A DNA stretch of 42,012 bases, from the NCBI GenBank assembly GCA_021808405.1, contig JAKBBQ010000001.1, forward strand, positions 7,224-49,235, written 5' to 3'. Origin of the DNA: Pseudomonadota bacterium (GTDB lineage: Bacteria; Pseudomonadota; Gammaproteobacteria; Burkholderiales; Burkholderiaceae_C). Numbering within the stretch: position 1 is the stretch's first letter; each line of letters starts with the position of its first letter. Both the position numbers and the translations under genes were made by a program. Below the pieces are notes generated by a model, which was not told where the DNA came from, searched no databases, and worked only from the letters and a program-made list of their open reading frames with translations. Shown piece by piece: positions 1 to 7,590 of the stretch.

Positions 1-1401
1 CAGTTGGCGCGCTCGCGTCGCGCGCAGCAGCGGGCCTGGCCGCTGCCCCGGCGCGACGCCGGGCTGGTGCAGCGACTGCAGCAAGCGCTGCCCTTCGCCC
101 TCACCGCGGACCAGCTCGGTTGCGTGGCCGAGATCGCCGCCGACCTGCAGCGCGAGCAGCCGATGCATCGCCTGCTGCAGGGCGACGTCGGCAGCGGCAA
201 GACGGTGGTGGCGGCGCTGGCCGCGGCGCAGGCGATCGACTGCGGAATGCAGTGCGCGCTGATGGCCCCGACCGACATCCTGGCCGCGCAGCACCTGCAG
301 CGCCTGGCCGGCTGGCTGCAGCCGCTGGGGGTCGAGGTGGCCTGGCTGCGCGGCGGGCAGCCGCGCGCCGAGCGAGAGGCGGCGCTGGCGCGCGCCGCCA
401 GCGGCGAGGCCGCGCTGGTCGTCGGCACGCATGCGGTGATCCAGGACAAGGTGCGGTTCGCTCGCCTGGCGCTGGCGGTGGTCGACGAACAGCACCGCTT
501 CGGCGTCGCCCAGAGGCTGAGCTTGCGCGCCAAGGGTGCCGGCGAGCAGCGCCAGCCGCACCTGCTGATGATGACCGCGACGCCGATTCCCCGCACGCTG
601 GCGATGGCCGTGTTCGGCGACCTGGACATTTCGACCATCGCCCACGCCCCGCCGGGCCGCCAGCCGGTGCGCACCCGGGTGTTCTCGGAACAGCGGCGCG
701 ACCAGGTCATGCGGCGGGTGCGCGAACTGGTGCTCGCGGGTCGCCAGGCGTACTGGGTGTGTCCGTTGATCGAGCCCGCCGCGGACGCTCCCGCGGGCGG
801 CGGCGCGCAGGAGTTGCGCGACGCGCTGGCCACCCACGCCGAGTTGCAGGCGCTGTTGGGCGAACGCGCCGAGCTGGTGGGCCTGCTGCACGGGCGCATG
901 CCGGCGGCACGCAAGGCGCAGGTGATGGCCGACTTCGCCGCCGCGCGCGTGCGGCTGCTGGTGGCCACCACGGTCATCGAGGTCGGGGTCGACGTGCCGG
1001 CGGCCAGCCTGATGGTCATCGAGCACGCCGAGCGCTTCGGCCTTTCGCAGTTGCACCAGTTGCGCGGCCGCGTCGGCCGCGGCAGCCAGGCCGCGCAATG
1101 CCTGCTGCTGTTCTCCGAGCCCCTGTCGGCGACCGCCCGGGCGCGGCTGCAGGCCCTGCACCAGAGCAGCGACGGTTTCGTGCTGGCGCAGAAGGACCTG
1201 GAGCTGCGTGGCCCGGGGGAGCTGCTGGGGCAGCGCCAATCGGGCCTGCAGGGCCTGCGCCACGCCGACCTGCGCGAGGACCAGGACCTGCTCGAGGCGG
1301 CGCGCGAGGCCGCGCAGGTGCTGCTGCGCCAGCACCCGCAGGCGGCACGCGAGCATCTGCAGCGCTGGCTGGGCGGCGGCAGCGACTGGCTGTCGGCTTG
1401 A
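1..1401 (+). CDS. recG: ATP-dependent DNA helicase RecG, C-terminal part (5' truncated by window edge)
   Basis: RecG is a superfamily 2 helicase that remodels stalled forks and Holliday junctions. The open frame runs in from the window edge, so the N-terminal wedge domain is missing and about 466 residues remain of the roughly 690 usual for the family. Visible motifs in order are Walker A GDVGSGKT (near residue 62), the DEQH box in VVDEQHRFG, MMTATPIPRTLAM, and the second RecA lobe with VATTVIEVGVDVP and QLRGRVGRG. The TTG at base 4 used by the ORF track is internal, not the true start. The gene lies 61 bp upstream of oxyR on the same strand, an arrangement seen in other Burkholderiales. Confidence 0.97.
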   Translation, partial: QLARSRRAQQRAWPLPRRDAGLVQRLQQALPFALTADQLGCVAEIAADLQREQPMHRLLQGDVGSGKTVVAALAAAQAIDCGMQCALMAPTDILAAQHLQRLAGWLQPLGVEVAWLRGGQPRAEREAALARAASGEAALVVGTHAVIQDKVRFARLALAVVDEQHRFGVAQRLSLRAKGAGEQRQPHLLMMTATPIPRTLAMAVFGDLDISTIAHAPPGRQPVRTRVFSEQRRDQVMRRVRELVLAGRQAYWVCPLIEPAADAPAGGGAQELRDALATHAELQALLGERAELVGLLHGRMPAARKAQVMADFAAARVRLLVATTVIEVGVDVPAASLMVIEHAERFGLSQLHQLRGRVGRGSQAAQCLLLFSEPLSATARARLQALHQSSDGFVLAQKDLELRGPGELLGQRQSGLQGLRHADLREDQDLLEAAREAAQVLLRQHPQAAREHLQRWLGGGSDWLSA

Positions 1402-1425
1402 TCCCGCGAGTCGGGTCCATAGCTT

Positions 1426-1455
1426 TTGAGCATATCGCTCTTGATGTGCTTTAAT
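1426..1455 (+). promoter_or_regulatory. Candidate sigma-70 promoter of oxyR
   Basis: TTGAGC (1426-1431) and TTTAAT (1450-1455) are separated by 18 bp in a short AT-rich stretch between recG and oxyR. The predicted transcript would begin within a few bases of the oxyR ATG at 1463, and no Shine-Dalgarno sequence precedes that ATG. A small inverted repeat, GAGC-ATATC-GCTC, lies between the boxes. OxyR autoregulation at this site is plausible but inferred. Confidence 0.4.
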
Positions 1456-1462
1456 GTTGGCT

Positions 1463-2455
1463 ATGACATTGACCGAACTGCGATACATCGTCGCCGTCGC
1501 CCGCGAGCGTCATTTCGGCCGCGCCGCCGAGGCCTGCTTCGTCAGCCAGCCGACCCTGTCGGTGGCGATCAAGAAGCTCGAGGAAGAACTCGACCTGAAG
1601 ATCTTCGAGCGTGGGGGCAGCGAAATCACCATCACCCCGATCGGGGCCGAGATCATCGAACAGGCGCAGCGCGTGCTGGAACAGTCTTCGGCGATCCGTG
1701 AAATCGCCCGCCGCGGCAAGGATCCGCTGGCCGGGCCGTTGCGCGTGGGGGTGATCTACACCATCGCTCCGTACCTGCTGCCCCCGCTGGTGCACAAGGT
1801 CATCGAACTGACTCCGCAGATGCCGCTGCTGCTGCAGGAGCAACTCACCGTGAAGCTGCTGGAAATGCTGCGCAACGGCGAACTCGACGTCGCGGTGCTG
1901 GCCGAGCCCTTCCCCGAGCACGGCCTGGCCACCGCCGCGCTGTACGACGAGCCCTTCGTGGTCGCGGTGCCCAGGGGCCATCGGCTCGCTCGAGGCGAGC
2001 CCGTGCATACCGAGCAGATTCGCGACGAGACCATGCTGCTGCTCGGCACCGGCCATTGCTTTCGCGACCATGTGCTCGAGGTGTGCCCGGAGTTCGCCAG
2101 GTTCTCTCCCGGATCCGAAGGCATCCGCAAGAGCTTCGAGGGTTCGTCTCTGGAGACCATCAAGCATATGGTCGCTTCCGGGATGGGCATCACCATCCTG
2201 CCGACGATGTCGGCGCAGATCGGCCCGGGCGCGACTGGCGGGGGGCCGATCTGCTACGTGCCGTTCAGCGATCCGGTGCCATCGCGCAGGGTGGTGCTGG
2301 CCTGGCGCAAGACCTTCACCCGCACCGCGGCGGTGCAGGCGCTGCGGCGCGCGGTGCTGGAATGCGAGTTGCCCGGAGTGGTCAAGCAGGACGTCGCGCC
2401 GGCGCGAGCCGCGCTGCAACAGGCGTTGCCCGACAAGGCCTCGGCTGCGGCCTGA
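1463..2455 (+). CDS. oxyR: Hydrogen-peroxide-sensing LysR-type regulator OxyR
   Basis: OxyR activates catalase, peroxidase and related genes when peroxide oxidises a cysteine pair to a disulfide. The 330-residue product begins MTLTELRYIVAV, a typical OxyR N-terminus, with the winged helix-turn-helix in residues 1-60. Both redox cysteines are present, in GHCFRD (Cys199) and EVCPEF (Cys208), matching the E. coli numbering exactly. The effector domain fills the rest. I chose the ATG at 1463 over the upstream TTG at 1454 because family members start with MTLTELRY. It is convergent with lrp. Confidence 0.96.
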   Translation: MTLTELRYIVAVARERHFGRAAEACFVSQPTLSVAIKKLEEELDLKIFERGGSEITITPIGAEIIEQAQRVLEQSSAIREIARRGKDPLAGPLRVGVIYTIAPYLLPPLVHKVIELTPQMPLLLQEQLTVKLLEMLRNGELDVAVLAEPFPEHGLATAALYDEPFVVAVPRGHRLARGEPVHTEQIRDETMLLLGTGHCFRDHVLEVCPEFARFSPGSEGIRKSFEGSSLETIKHMVASGMGITILPTMSAQIGPGATGGGPICYVPFSDPVPSRRVVLAWRKTFTRTAAVQALRRAVLECELPGVVKQDVAPARAALQQALPDKASAAA

Positions 2456-2461
2456 GTCGGC

Positions 2462-2491
2462 TCGGCGGGGCGGCCAGCACGGCTCCGCCGA
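2462..2491. terminator. Possible bidirectional terminator hairpin between oxyR and lrp
   Basis: TCGGCGGGGC and GCTCCGCCGA form a 10-bp stem with one G-T wobble in the 61-bp gap between two convergent genes. No T-tract follows, so this is a hairpin with terminator potential rather than a canonical intrinsic terminator. Confidence 0.35.
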
Positions 2492-2516
2492 CGCTCGCCG
2501 CCGACCGTGGCCCGGC

Positions 2517-2993
2517 TTATTCCACCTGCAGCGCCTGCGTGCTCTTGACTTCCTCCATAACCACGTAGCTGCGGGTTTCACGTACGCCGGGCAGCGCCTG
2601 CAGGACCTTGTGGAGGAATTCCCGGTAGGCATCCATGTCGCTGACGCGGGTCTTCAGCAGATAATCGAAATCCCCGGCGATCAGGTAACACTCGAGGATT
2701 TCCGGTCGTTCGCGCGCCGCTTCCTTGAAGCGCTCGAATACGTCGGGGCTGCTGCGCTCGAGCATCACCTCGATGCACACCAGCAGCGACGCGCCGAGCT
2801 TGTGCGGGTTCAGGCGCGCCTCGTAGCCGAGGATGAACTGCTCGCGGACCAGCCGCCGCACGCGCTCGAGTACCGCGGTCGGCGACAGATGCACCGCCTG
2901 CGCCAGCGCGAGGTTGGACATGCGGCCATCGCCTTGCAGCAAGGCGAGAATGCGCCGATCGACGCGATCGAGGGCGCTGGCGGCATCTTTCAT
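2517..2993 (-). CDS. lrp: Lrp/AsnC-family regulator, probable Lrp orthologue
   Basis: This 158-residue protein matches E. coli Lrp along its whole length. The N-terminal helix-turn-helix includes LDRVDRRILALLQ and LSPTAVLERVRRL. The C-terminal RAM (amino-acid binding, oligomerisation) domain includes GDFDYLLKTRV and SYVVMEEVKST. Lrp proteins form octamers or hexadecamers and control amino-acid metabolism in response to leucine or other amino acids. The ORF track extends it to 408 residues, but the Lrp homology begins at MKDAAS, so I start at 2993. It is divergent from proC across 286 bp and could regulate it. Confidence 0.93.
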   Translation of the reverse strand: MKDAASALDRVDRRILALLQGDGRMSNLALAQAVHLSPTAVLERVRRLVREQFILGYEARLNPHKLGASLLVCIEVMLERSSPDVFERFKEAARERPEILECYLIAGDFDYLLKTRVSDMDAYREFLHKVLQALPGVRETRSYVVMEEVKSTQALQVE

Positions 2994-3064
2994 GGTTTGC
3001 AACCTCCGGAAGTCGGGTTGAGCAGCTAAGGGTGGCGGGGCCGTCCGTGCGGCCAAGAGTCCAT

Positions 3065-3081
3065 TGTCGCTGATTGCGACA
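3065..3081. repeat. Inverted repeat in the lrp-proC divergent region
   Basis: TGTCGC-TGATT-GCGACA is a perfect 6-bp inverted repeat. A second small one, ATGTC-GCG-GACAT, lies at 3166-3178. Both fall in the 286-bp region that must hold the promoters of lrp and proC. Neither resembles the AT-rich Lrp consensus, so the binding protein, if any, is unknown. Confidence 0.35.
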
Positions 3082-3279
3082 GGTGATGACACATTAGTCC
3101 AGCATGATGTGGGCCCTTCCCGCGTGGAGTCTTGCCTCGGCGCAACGTTATCAGTAGAAACCCTGATGTCGCGGACATGCGCTGTTACGGCAAATGTACA
3201 GTGCCCGCGATTCGGTGGACTTTCCTTGCGGCAGGCCCGTGGCAGCCCGCTGCGCGCTGCTTGCGGCGATAATCGCGGC

Positions 3280-4116
3280 ATGAAAGACTTGGTCATCGCA
3301 TTCATCGGCGGCGGCAATATGGCCGGCGCGATCATCGGGGGTTTGCGCAACGCGGGTTTCGACTCCCGGCAGCTGCGGGTGGTCGAGCCGGTCGCAGCGC
3401 AACGCGAGCGGCTGCGCGAGCAGTACGGCGTGCTCGCCAGCGAAGCACCCGATGGCGCGCTGGCGGCCGCCGCGGTCGTCGTCTGGGCGGTCAAGCCGCA
3501 GCACTTCCGAGGCGCAGCGCAGGCCTTGCGCGAGCATGCCGCGGCGGCAGCGGGCGCGCTGCACCTGAGCATCATGGCCGGTGTGCGCTGCGCCAGCATC
3601 GCCCGTCTCAGCGGCGCGGCCCGGGTGGTGCGGGCGATGCCCAACACCCCGGCGCTGATCGGCCGCGGCGTTGCGGGCCTGTACGCCAACGCGGCGTGCG
3701 GACAGGCCGAGCGGGATCGCGCCGAACTCGTGTTGTCGGCCACGGGCAGCCTGGTCTGGGTGGAGCAGGAGGCCGCGCTCGACGCGGTGACCGCGCTGTC
3801 GGGCTCGGGGCCGGCGTATGTGTTCTACCTGCTGGAGGCCCTGACCGCCGGCGGGGTCGGCCTGGGGTTGCCCGAGGCCACGGCCAGGCAACTCGCGCTG
3901 GGCACGGTGGCCGGCGCGGCTGCGCTGGCCGAGGGCTCGCCGCTCAGTGCTGCGCAGCTGCGCGAGCAGGTGACGAGCAAGGGAGGCACCACCGCCGCGG
4001 CATTGGACGTGCTGCGCGCGCGCGACGTGGCCGGCGCCTTCGATGCCGCGCTGCAGGCGGCGGCGCGGCGCGCGGCCGAGCTCGCCGATGCGCTGGAGCG
4101 GGAGGGCTCGACCTGA
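3280..4116 (+). CDS. proC: Pyrroline-5-carboxylate reductase
   Basis: ProC catalyses the last step of proline synthesis, NAD(P)H-dependent reduction of 1-pyrroline-5-carboxylate, in the cytoplasm. The 278-residue length is typical. The Rossmann motif FIGGGNMAGAIIGGL is at residues 7-21, followed by the conserved VKPQ loop. The C-terminal dimerisation and substrate-binding half has ALSGSGPAYVFYLLEAL and QVTSKGGTTAAAL. The ORF track starts 216 bp upstream, but the family N-terminus matches MKDLVIAFIGGG at 3280. It stands alone, divergent from lrp and 122 bp upstream of the tRNA gene. Confidence 0.96.
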   Translation: MKDLVIAFIGGGNMAGAIIGGLRNAGFDSRQLRVVEPVAAQRERLREQYGVLASEAPDGALAAAAVVVWAVKPQHFRGAAQALREHAAAAAGALHLSIMAGVRCASIARLSGAARVVRAMPNTPALIGRGVAGLYANAACGQAERDRAELVLSATGSLVWVEQEAALDAVTALSGSGPAYVFYLLEALTAGGVGLGLPEATARQLALGTVAGAAALAEGSPLSAAQLREQVTSKGGTTAAALDVLRARDVAGAFDAALQAAARRAAELADALEREGST

Positions 4117-4238
4117 GCCCGGGGGCCGGCCAGCGCGCGATCCCGCGCCCACCCTTCGGGCGCCTTGCAGCTCATCGCGCAGCGCCTGCGCGCGACCCCC
4201 TCCGGTATTTCAACGGCCTGCTAGGATGTCGGGCTCCC

Positions 4239-4329
4239 GGAGAGATGGATGAGCGGTTTAAGTCGCACGCCTGGAAAGCGTGTAAGGGTGAATAGCCCTT
4301 CGGGGGTTCGAATCCCCCTCTCTCCGCCA
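4239..4329 (+). tRNA. tRNA-Ser (anticodon GGA)
   Basis: A complete class II tRNA with the long variable arm expected for serine. The acceptor stem pairs GGAGAGA (4239-4245) with TCTCTCC (4319-4325), followed by the discriminator G and an encoded CCA at 4327-4329. The anticodon stem pairs CACGC with GCGTG around the loop CTGGAAA, giving anticodon GGA at 4273-4275, which reads UCC and UCU. The T-arm GGGGGTTCGAATCCCCC is canonical. Confidence 0.98.
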
Positions 4330-4365
4330 CCCACGGCTTACGACCGTGGCCTGCCAGCGCCTAGG

Positions 4366-4600
4366 ATGGAACGGGCCGCCCGCGCGGTGGCTGCGCCGCC
4401 GCCGAACGTGGCGATGCGGGACATGGCCAGGCGCCTGGAGGTCAGCGAGCGGCATCCGACGCGTGTGTTTCGCGCGGCGCGGGGTGCGACGCCCCAGCCT
4501 TCGCCCGTGCCGCGCGCCGGGGAACTGCGAGCTGGGCGCGGATCGCGCCGGTGTCGCTGCTGTAAGGCAGGCGGTGCATCGCCGCCGCCGCCCCGGCGTC
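4366..4600 (+). pseudogene. Decayed fragment resembling an AraC-family DNA-binding domain
   Basis: The 340 bp between the tRNA and the EamA-type gene contain no intact gene. In one frame I read MARRLEVSERHPTRVFRA and then GATPQ. This follows the AraC/GlxA C-terminal helix-turn-helix pattern (LAxxxxxSxRHLxRxFxxxxGxTP), except that a helix-breaking Pro replaces the usual Leu. From about 4500 the resemblance seems to continue in another frame (GADRAGVAAVRQAV), suggesting a frameshift. No N-terminal domain or start signal is visible. I interpret this as the rotted end of a regulator gene. Chance resemblance in a GC-rich frame cannot be excluded. Confidence 0.4.
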
Positions 4601-4669
4601 CGCGGTCCGCCGGCGTGCTACTCTTTTCGGCTTCGCCCGCCGGCGCCCGCCGCGCCAACACACCGAACC

Positions 4670-5524
4670 ATGCACTTCCTCGCCCTCGCCGTGGCCTTCA
4701 GCGTCGCCGTGTCGCTGTGGCTGAAGCAGGCGCCGGCCTGGCGCCTCGATCTGACGCAGATGGTGCTGTGGAACTACGCGGCCGCCAGCGTGCTGTGCCT
4801 GCTGCTGTTGCATCCGCACCTCGACCACCGCACGCTGGCCTCGCTGCCCTGGGGCCTCGTGCTGGCGCTGGGCCTGGTGCTGCCGGGGCTGTTCGTGATC
4901 ATGGGGCGCGCGGTGCAGACCGCGGGCATCGTGCGCGCCGACATCGCGCAGCGCCTGTCGCTGATCCTGTCGCTGGTCGCCGCCTTCACGCTGTTCGGCC
5001 AGGCGGTCGGCGCCTGGCAGCTGGCCGCGTTGGCTCTGGGCTTGCTGGCCATGCTCGCGATGCTGGCGCGCTCCTCGGGGCAGGCACGCCAGTCCGGCGC
5101 GGCACTGTGGCTGCTCGCCGTGTGGGCCGGCTACGCGCTGGTGGACATCCTGCTCAAGCTGCTTGCGTTGCGGGGTGCCGATTTCGGTGCCGTGCTGCAG
5201 AGCAGCTTCGTGCTGGCCTTCGGCTGCATGCTGGCGGCGCAGCTGGTGCGCGCCGCGCGCGGCAGGCGCCCGGACCTGCGCAGCCTGGGCGGCGGGGTGG
5301 TGCTGGGCCTGTTGAATTTCGCCAACATCGACTTGTACATACGCGCCCACCAGAGCCTGAGCCACAACCCCGCGGTGGTGTTCGCCGGGATGAACCTGGG
5401 GGTCGTCGCGCTCAGCACCCTGCTCGGCATGGCCTGGCTGCGCGAGCCGACCAGCCGGGTCAACCGCGCCGGCGTGGTGCTGGCCGGGCTGGCGATCGTC
5501 GCGCTGACCCGCGCCGCGGCCTGA
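4670..5524 (+). CDS. EamA/DMT-superfamily inner-membrane transporter
   Basis: The 284-residue product is almost wholly hydrophobic, with about ten predicted transmembrane helices in two repeats, the usual EamA (drug/metabolite transporter) layout. It opens with MHFLALAVAFSVAVSLWLK, which both starts the first helix and fixes the start at the ATG at 4670. The C-terminal repeat contains NPAVVFAGMNLGVVALSTLLG and a final REPTSRVNRAGVVLAGL segment typical of this superfamily. The substrate is unknown. The gene is monocistronic and convergent with the anti-sigma gene, with only 28 bp between them. Confidence 0.8.
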   Translation: MHFLALAVAFSVAVSLWLKQAPAWRLDLTQMVLWNYAAASVLCLLLLHPHLDHRTLASLPWGLVLALGLVLPGLFVIMGRAVQTAGIVRADIAQRLSLILSLVAAFTLFGQAVGAWQLAALALGLLAMLAMLARSSGQARQSGAALWLLAVWAGYALVDILLKLLALRGADFGAVLQSSFVLAFGCMLAAQLVRAARGRRPDLRSLGGGVVLGLLNFANIDLYIRAHQSLSHNPAVVFAGMNLGVVALSTLLGMAWLREPTSRVNRAGVVLAGLAIVALTRAAA

Positions 5525-5552
5525 GGCGCGGCACTCGACCGCTTGCGCCGTG

Positions 5553-6260
5553 TCAGCCCGCGGCCGCGGGCTCGGCCAGCGGGTGGCCCAGATAGGTCAC
5601 CGGGCCGGTGGGTTGGCCGGTCGGCGAGCCGCCGGCCGGCTCGACGCTGATCGCGAAGCCGCGCGCGGTCCGCGCCGCGGCGAGCAGTGCCGGCGGCATC
5701 GCCACGCGCTGGCTGCCGTGCAGGCGAACCAGCCCCGCGGCCAGCGGCTTGCCCTGGCGCGGCAGCACCCACAGTTCGAAGGATCTGCCGGCCGGCGTCG
5801 GCTGGTCGCCGACCGCGGTGAGCACCGCCTGCGGGCCGCGCAACTGCAGCACCGCGGCGTGCCCGGGCGGGCCGGCGAGCACCGCGACCCTGAGCGGCGC
5901 CTGCGCCGGGCGCTGCAGCAGCAACGCCACCACCGCGGCCAGCGCCAGGGCCGACAGCCCGCCGAGCGCCAGCGCCAGGTGCCGCCAGATGCGCGGCACC
6001 CAGCCGGAAGCGGCCGTCGCGCCGCCCGGCTGCGACTGCGGTCCCAGCCGTCGCTGCACGGCCGGCCACACCGCCTCGGGCGTGTGCTCGGGAAGCAGGG
6101 CGCCGTCCAGGCGCTCGCGCCAGCGCTGCAGCGCCTGCGCGGCCAGCGGCTCGCTTTGCGCCAGCGTCTCGAAACGGCGGCGCGCCGCGCTGCCCATGCC
6201 GCCGCTGAGGTAGTCGGCGGCCAGCCGGTCGAGCAGGTCGGGGCGTTCGCGCCAGTCCAT
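5553..6260 (-). CDS. Anti-sigma factor, RskA/anti-sigma-K family
   Basis: This 235-residue protein has a cytoplasmic N-terminal region (residues 1-80, LLDRLAADYLSGGM...), one transmembrane helix (about 85-110, LALALGGLSALALAAVVALLL) and a periplasmic domain. That domain contains RSFELWVLPRQGKPLAAG, characteristic of RskA-type anti-sigma factors. It should sequester the ECF sigma factor encoded just upstream. The two genes share one base: the sigma TGA and this ATG form TGATG at 6262-6258, implying translational coupling. The ORF track starts 21 bp further upstream (MPGGSRV), inside the sigma gene. I prefer MDWRERPDLL. Confidence 0.88.
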   Translation of the reverse strand: MDWRERPDLLDRLAADYLSGGMGSAARRRFETLAQSEPLAAQALQRWRERLDGALLPEHTPEAVWPAVQRRLGPQSQPGGATAASGWVPRIWRHLALALGGLSALALAAVVALLLQRPAQAPLRVAVLAGPPGHAAVLQLRGPQAVLTAVGDQPTPAGRSFELWVLPRQGKPLAAGLVRLHGSQRVAMPPALLAAARTARGFAISVEPAGGSPTGQPTGPVTYLGHPLAEPAAAG

Positions 6261-6811
6261 CACGCGGCTCCCGCCAGGCATTCGCGCAAGGCCAGTACCG
6301 AGCGGCGGATGAGGGTCTTGACCGTGCCCAGCGCCAGGCCGCGCCGCGCCGACAGTTCCGCATGGCTCAGGCCCAGGATGTAGGAGTCGCTCAGCAGCTC
6401 ACGCTGGCGCGGCTGCAGTTGGTCGAAGCACTGCTGCAGCCGGCGCTGCGACAGGCTGGCCTGCAAGCGCTGTTCGGGGCCGGGCGCCGAGTCGTGCGGC
6501 TGCGCCTGCTCGGGCAACTGATCGAGGCTCTCGGCGGGGTCGCGTCGGCTGGCGCGTATGCGGTCCAGGCAGGTGTTGCGCACCACCGCGGCCAGCCAGG
6601 CCTCCGCCGCGCCCAGCGCCGGACGGTAGCGCCGGGCCTGGTGCCAGACCTTCACGTAGGCGTCCTGCATCGCGTCCTCGGCCTGCGCGGGGTCGCGCAA
6701 CAGGCGCAGGCAGATCGCCCAGGCGCGGCGCCGCGTCGCCTCGTACAGCTGGGCGAAGGCGTCGCGGTCGCCGAGGGCGCTGAAGGCCAGCAGTCGTTGC
6801 AGGTCGGGCAT
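6260..6811 (-). CDS. ECF RNA polymerase sigma factor (SigK-like)
   Basis: This 183-residue sigma-70 family member has region 2 (RDAFAQLYEATRRRAWAICL, AEDAMQDAYVKVW) and region 4 (LQPRQRELLSDSYILGLSH, LGTVKTLIRRSVLALREC), with no regions 1 or 3, as in ECF factors. It should direct RNA polymerase to a small stress regulon. The start MPDLQRLLAFSALG was chosen because it gives the standard ECF length. An upstream in-frame ATG (MRGPPQCT) would add a non-homologous tail. It lies between the ferritin-like gene and the anti-sigma gene on the same strand, and all three look like one operon. Confidence 0.9.
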   Translation of the reverse strand: MPDLQRLLAFSALGDRDAFAQLYEATRRRAWAICLRLLRDPAQAEDAMQDAYVKVWHQARRYRPALGAAEAWLAAVVRNTCLDRIRASRRDPAESLDQLPEQAQPHDSAPGPEQRLQASLSQRRLQQCFDQLQPRQRELLSDSYILGLSHAELSARRGLALGTVKTLIRRSVLALRECLAGAA

Positions 6812-6867
6812 GCGAGGGTCGGTGCACTGCGGCGGCCCCCGCATTGTGCCCCAGGATCCGGCGCGCT

Positions 6868-7458
6868 TCAGGCGATGAACGCCGCCGGCACCGGATCCTG
6901 GCCGAGCGCCTGCAGCAGGATCGCCCAGTGCATGGTCTCGTCGCCCAGGATGCTGGCGGCGGCCTTGGCCAGTTGCGGCATCGCGAAACGACCGACCGTG
7001 CCCAGGTAGGCACTGGCGGCGCCCTTTTCCAGCCCCGCGGCGAATTCCAGCACGTCGGCCTGGTTCTTCAGTCGATCGGTGGGAAAGCCGTAGTCGGCAG
7101 GCTTGCGCGGCTCGACCGCCGTGCCTCCGAGGCGCCGGATGGTCGTCTCCAGCACCCCGGCGTGGGCCTTGTGCTGGCCCTGGAACGACACGGCCAGCGC
7201 CAGCACCGGCTTTTGCAGCAGCCCCGACTCGGCACCGACCTGGTAGGCGGCGATCGCCTGGTACTCCAGCCCGAGCGCGGTGTTGAGCATCTGCAGGTCG
7301 CCGGCGGCCGCGGCCGGTGCCGCCAGCGCGCGGCCGGGCAGCGCCAGCGTGGACGCGGCGCCGAGGCCGGCGACGAAAAGTCCGCTGCGCTTGCACCATT
7401 CGCGCCGGGCGGGAACGCAAGCCTGATCTTGTTGCATGCCTTGCATGGTCATCTCCAT
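6868..7458 (-). CDS. Tat-exported ferritin-like domain protein
   Basis: The 196-residue product has a twin-arginine-type signal (ARREWCKRSGLFVAGLGAAS, then LPGRALA), so it is probably exported folded to the periplasm. The mature part resembles the ferritin-like fold of Ferritin_2-type proteins. It has helix motifs carrying Glu and His, including LNTALGLEYQAIAAYQ, FQGQHKAHAGVLETTIRRLGG and ILGDETMHWAILLQALG. These could bind a di-iron site. The enzymatic or storage role is unknown. It is the first gene of the operon with the ECF sigma and anti-sigma factors (56 bp gap) and is a likely member of their regulon. Confidence 0.82.
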   Translation of the reverse strand: MEMTMQGMQQDQACVPARREWCKRSGLFVAGLGAASTLALPGRALAAPAAAAGDLQMLNTALGLEYQAIAAYQVGAESGLLQKPVLALAVSFQGQHKAHAGVLETTIRRLGGTAVEPRKPADYGFPTDRLKNQADVLEFAAGLEKGAASAYLGTVGRFAMPQLAKAAASILGDETMHWAILLQALGQDPVPAAFIA

Positions 7459-7522
7459 GGTTCGCTTGGATGGATGGAAGCGGCAGGGGGCGCGTCGCCG
7501 CGCCGGGCCCTGCCTGCCACTC

Positions 7523-7570
7523 TCTACGTCGCAGCCAGCGAAATGGATTCAACCCGCGGATGCAACCCGC
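7523..7570 (-). promoter_or_regulatory. Candidate ECF-type promoter with tandem 13-bp repeats
   Basis: On the minus strand two adjacent 13-mers, GCGGGTTGCATCC and GCGGGTTGAATCC, differ at one base (7558-7570 and 7545-7557). The second ends 16 bp before CGTAGA (7528-7523). A GAATCC/CGTAGA pair with 16-bp spacing has the geometry of an ECF promoter and would start transcription near 7515, about 57 bp before the ferritin-like gene. Autoregulation by the adjacent sigma factor is inferred. Confidence 0.45.
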
Positions 7571-7590
7571 GTCGACCGTGTCGCGACGAC

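Noticed and set aside
2517-3743. 408-residue version of the Lrp gene
   Set aside because: The N-terminal 250 residues are a shadow of proC and the intergenic region. Lrp homology begins at MKDAAS.
4239-4329. tRNA-Ser as an attachment site for an integrated element
   Set aside because: I see no integrase gene and no repeat of the tRNA 3' end in the window. Only a small decayed gene fragment follows.
4331-4349. CCACGG-CTTACGA-CCGTGG as a terminator of tRNA-Ser
   Set aside because: The stem is only 6 bp with a 7-base loop and no T-tract follows. It may simply be chance.
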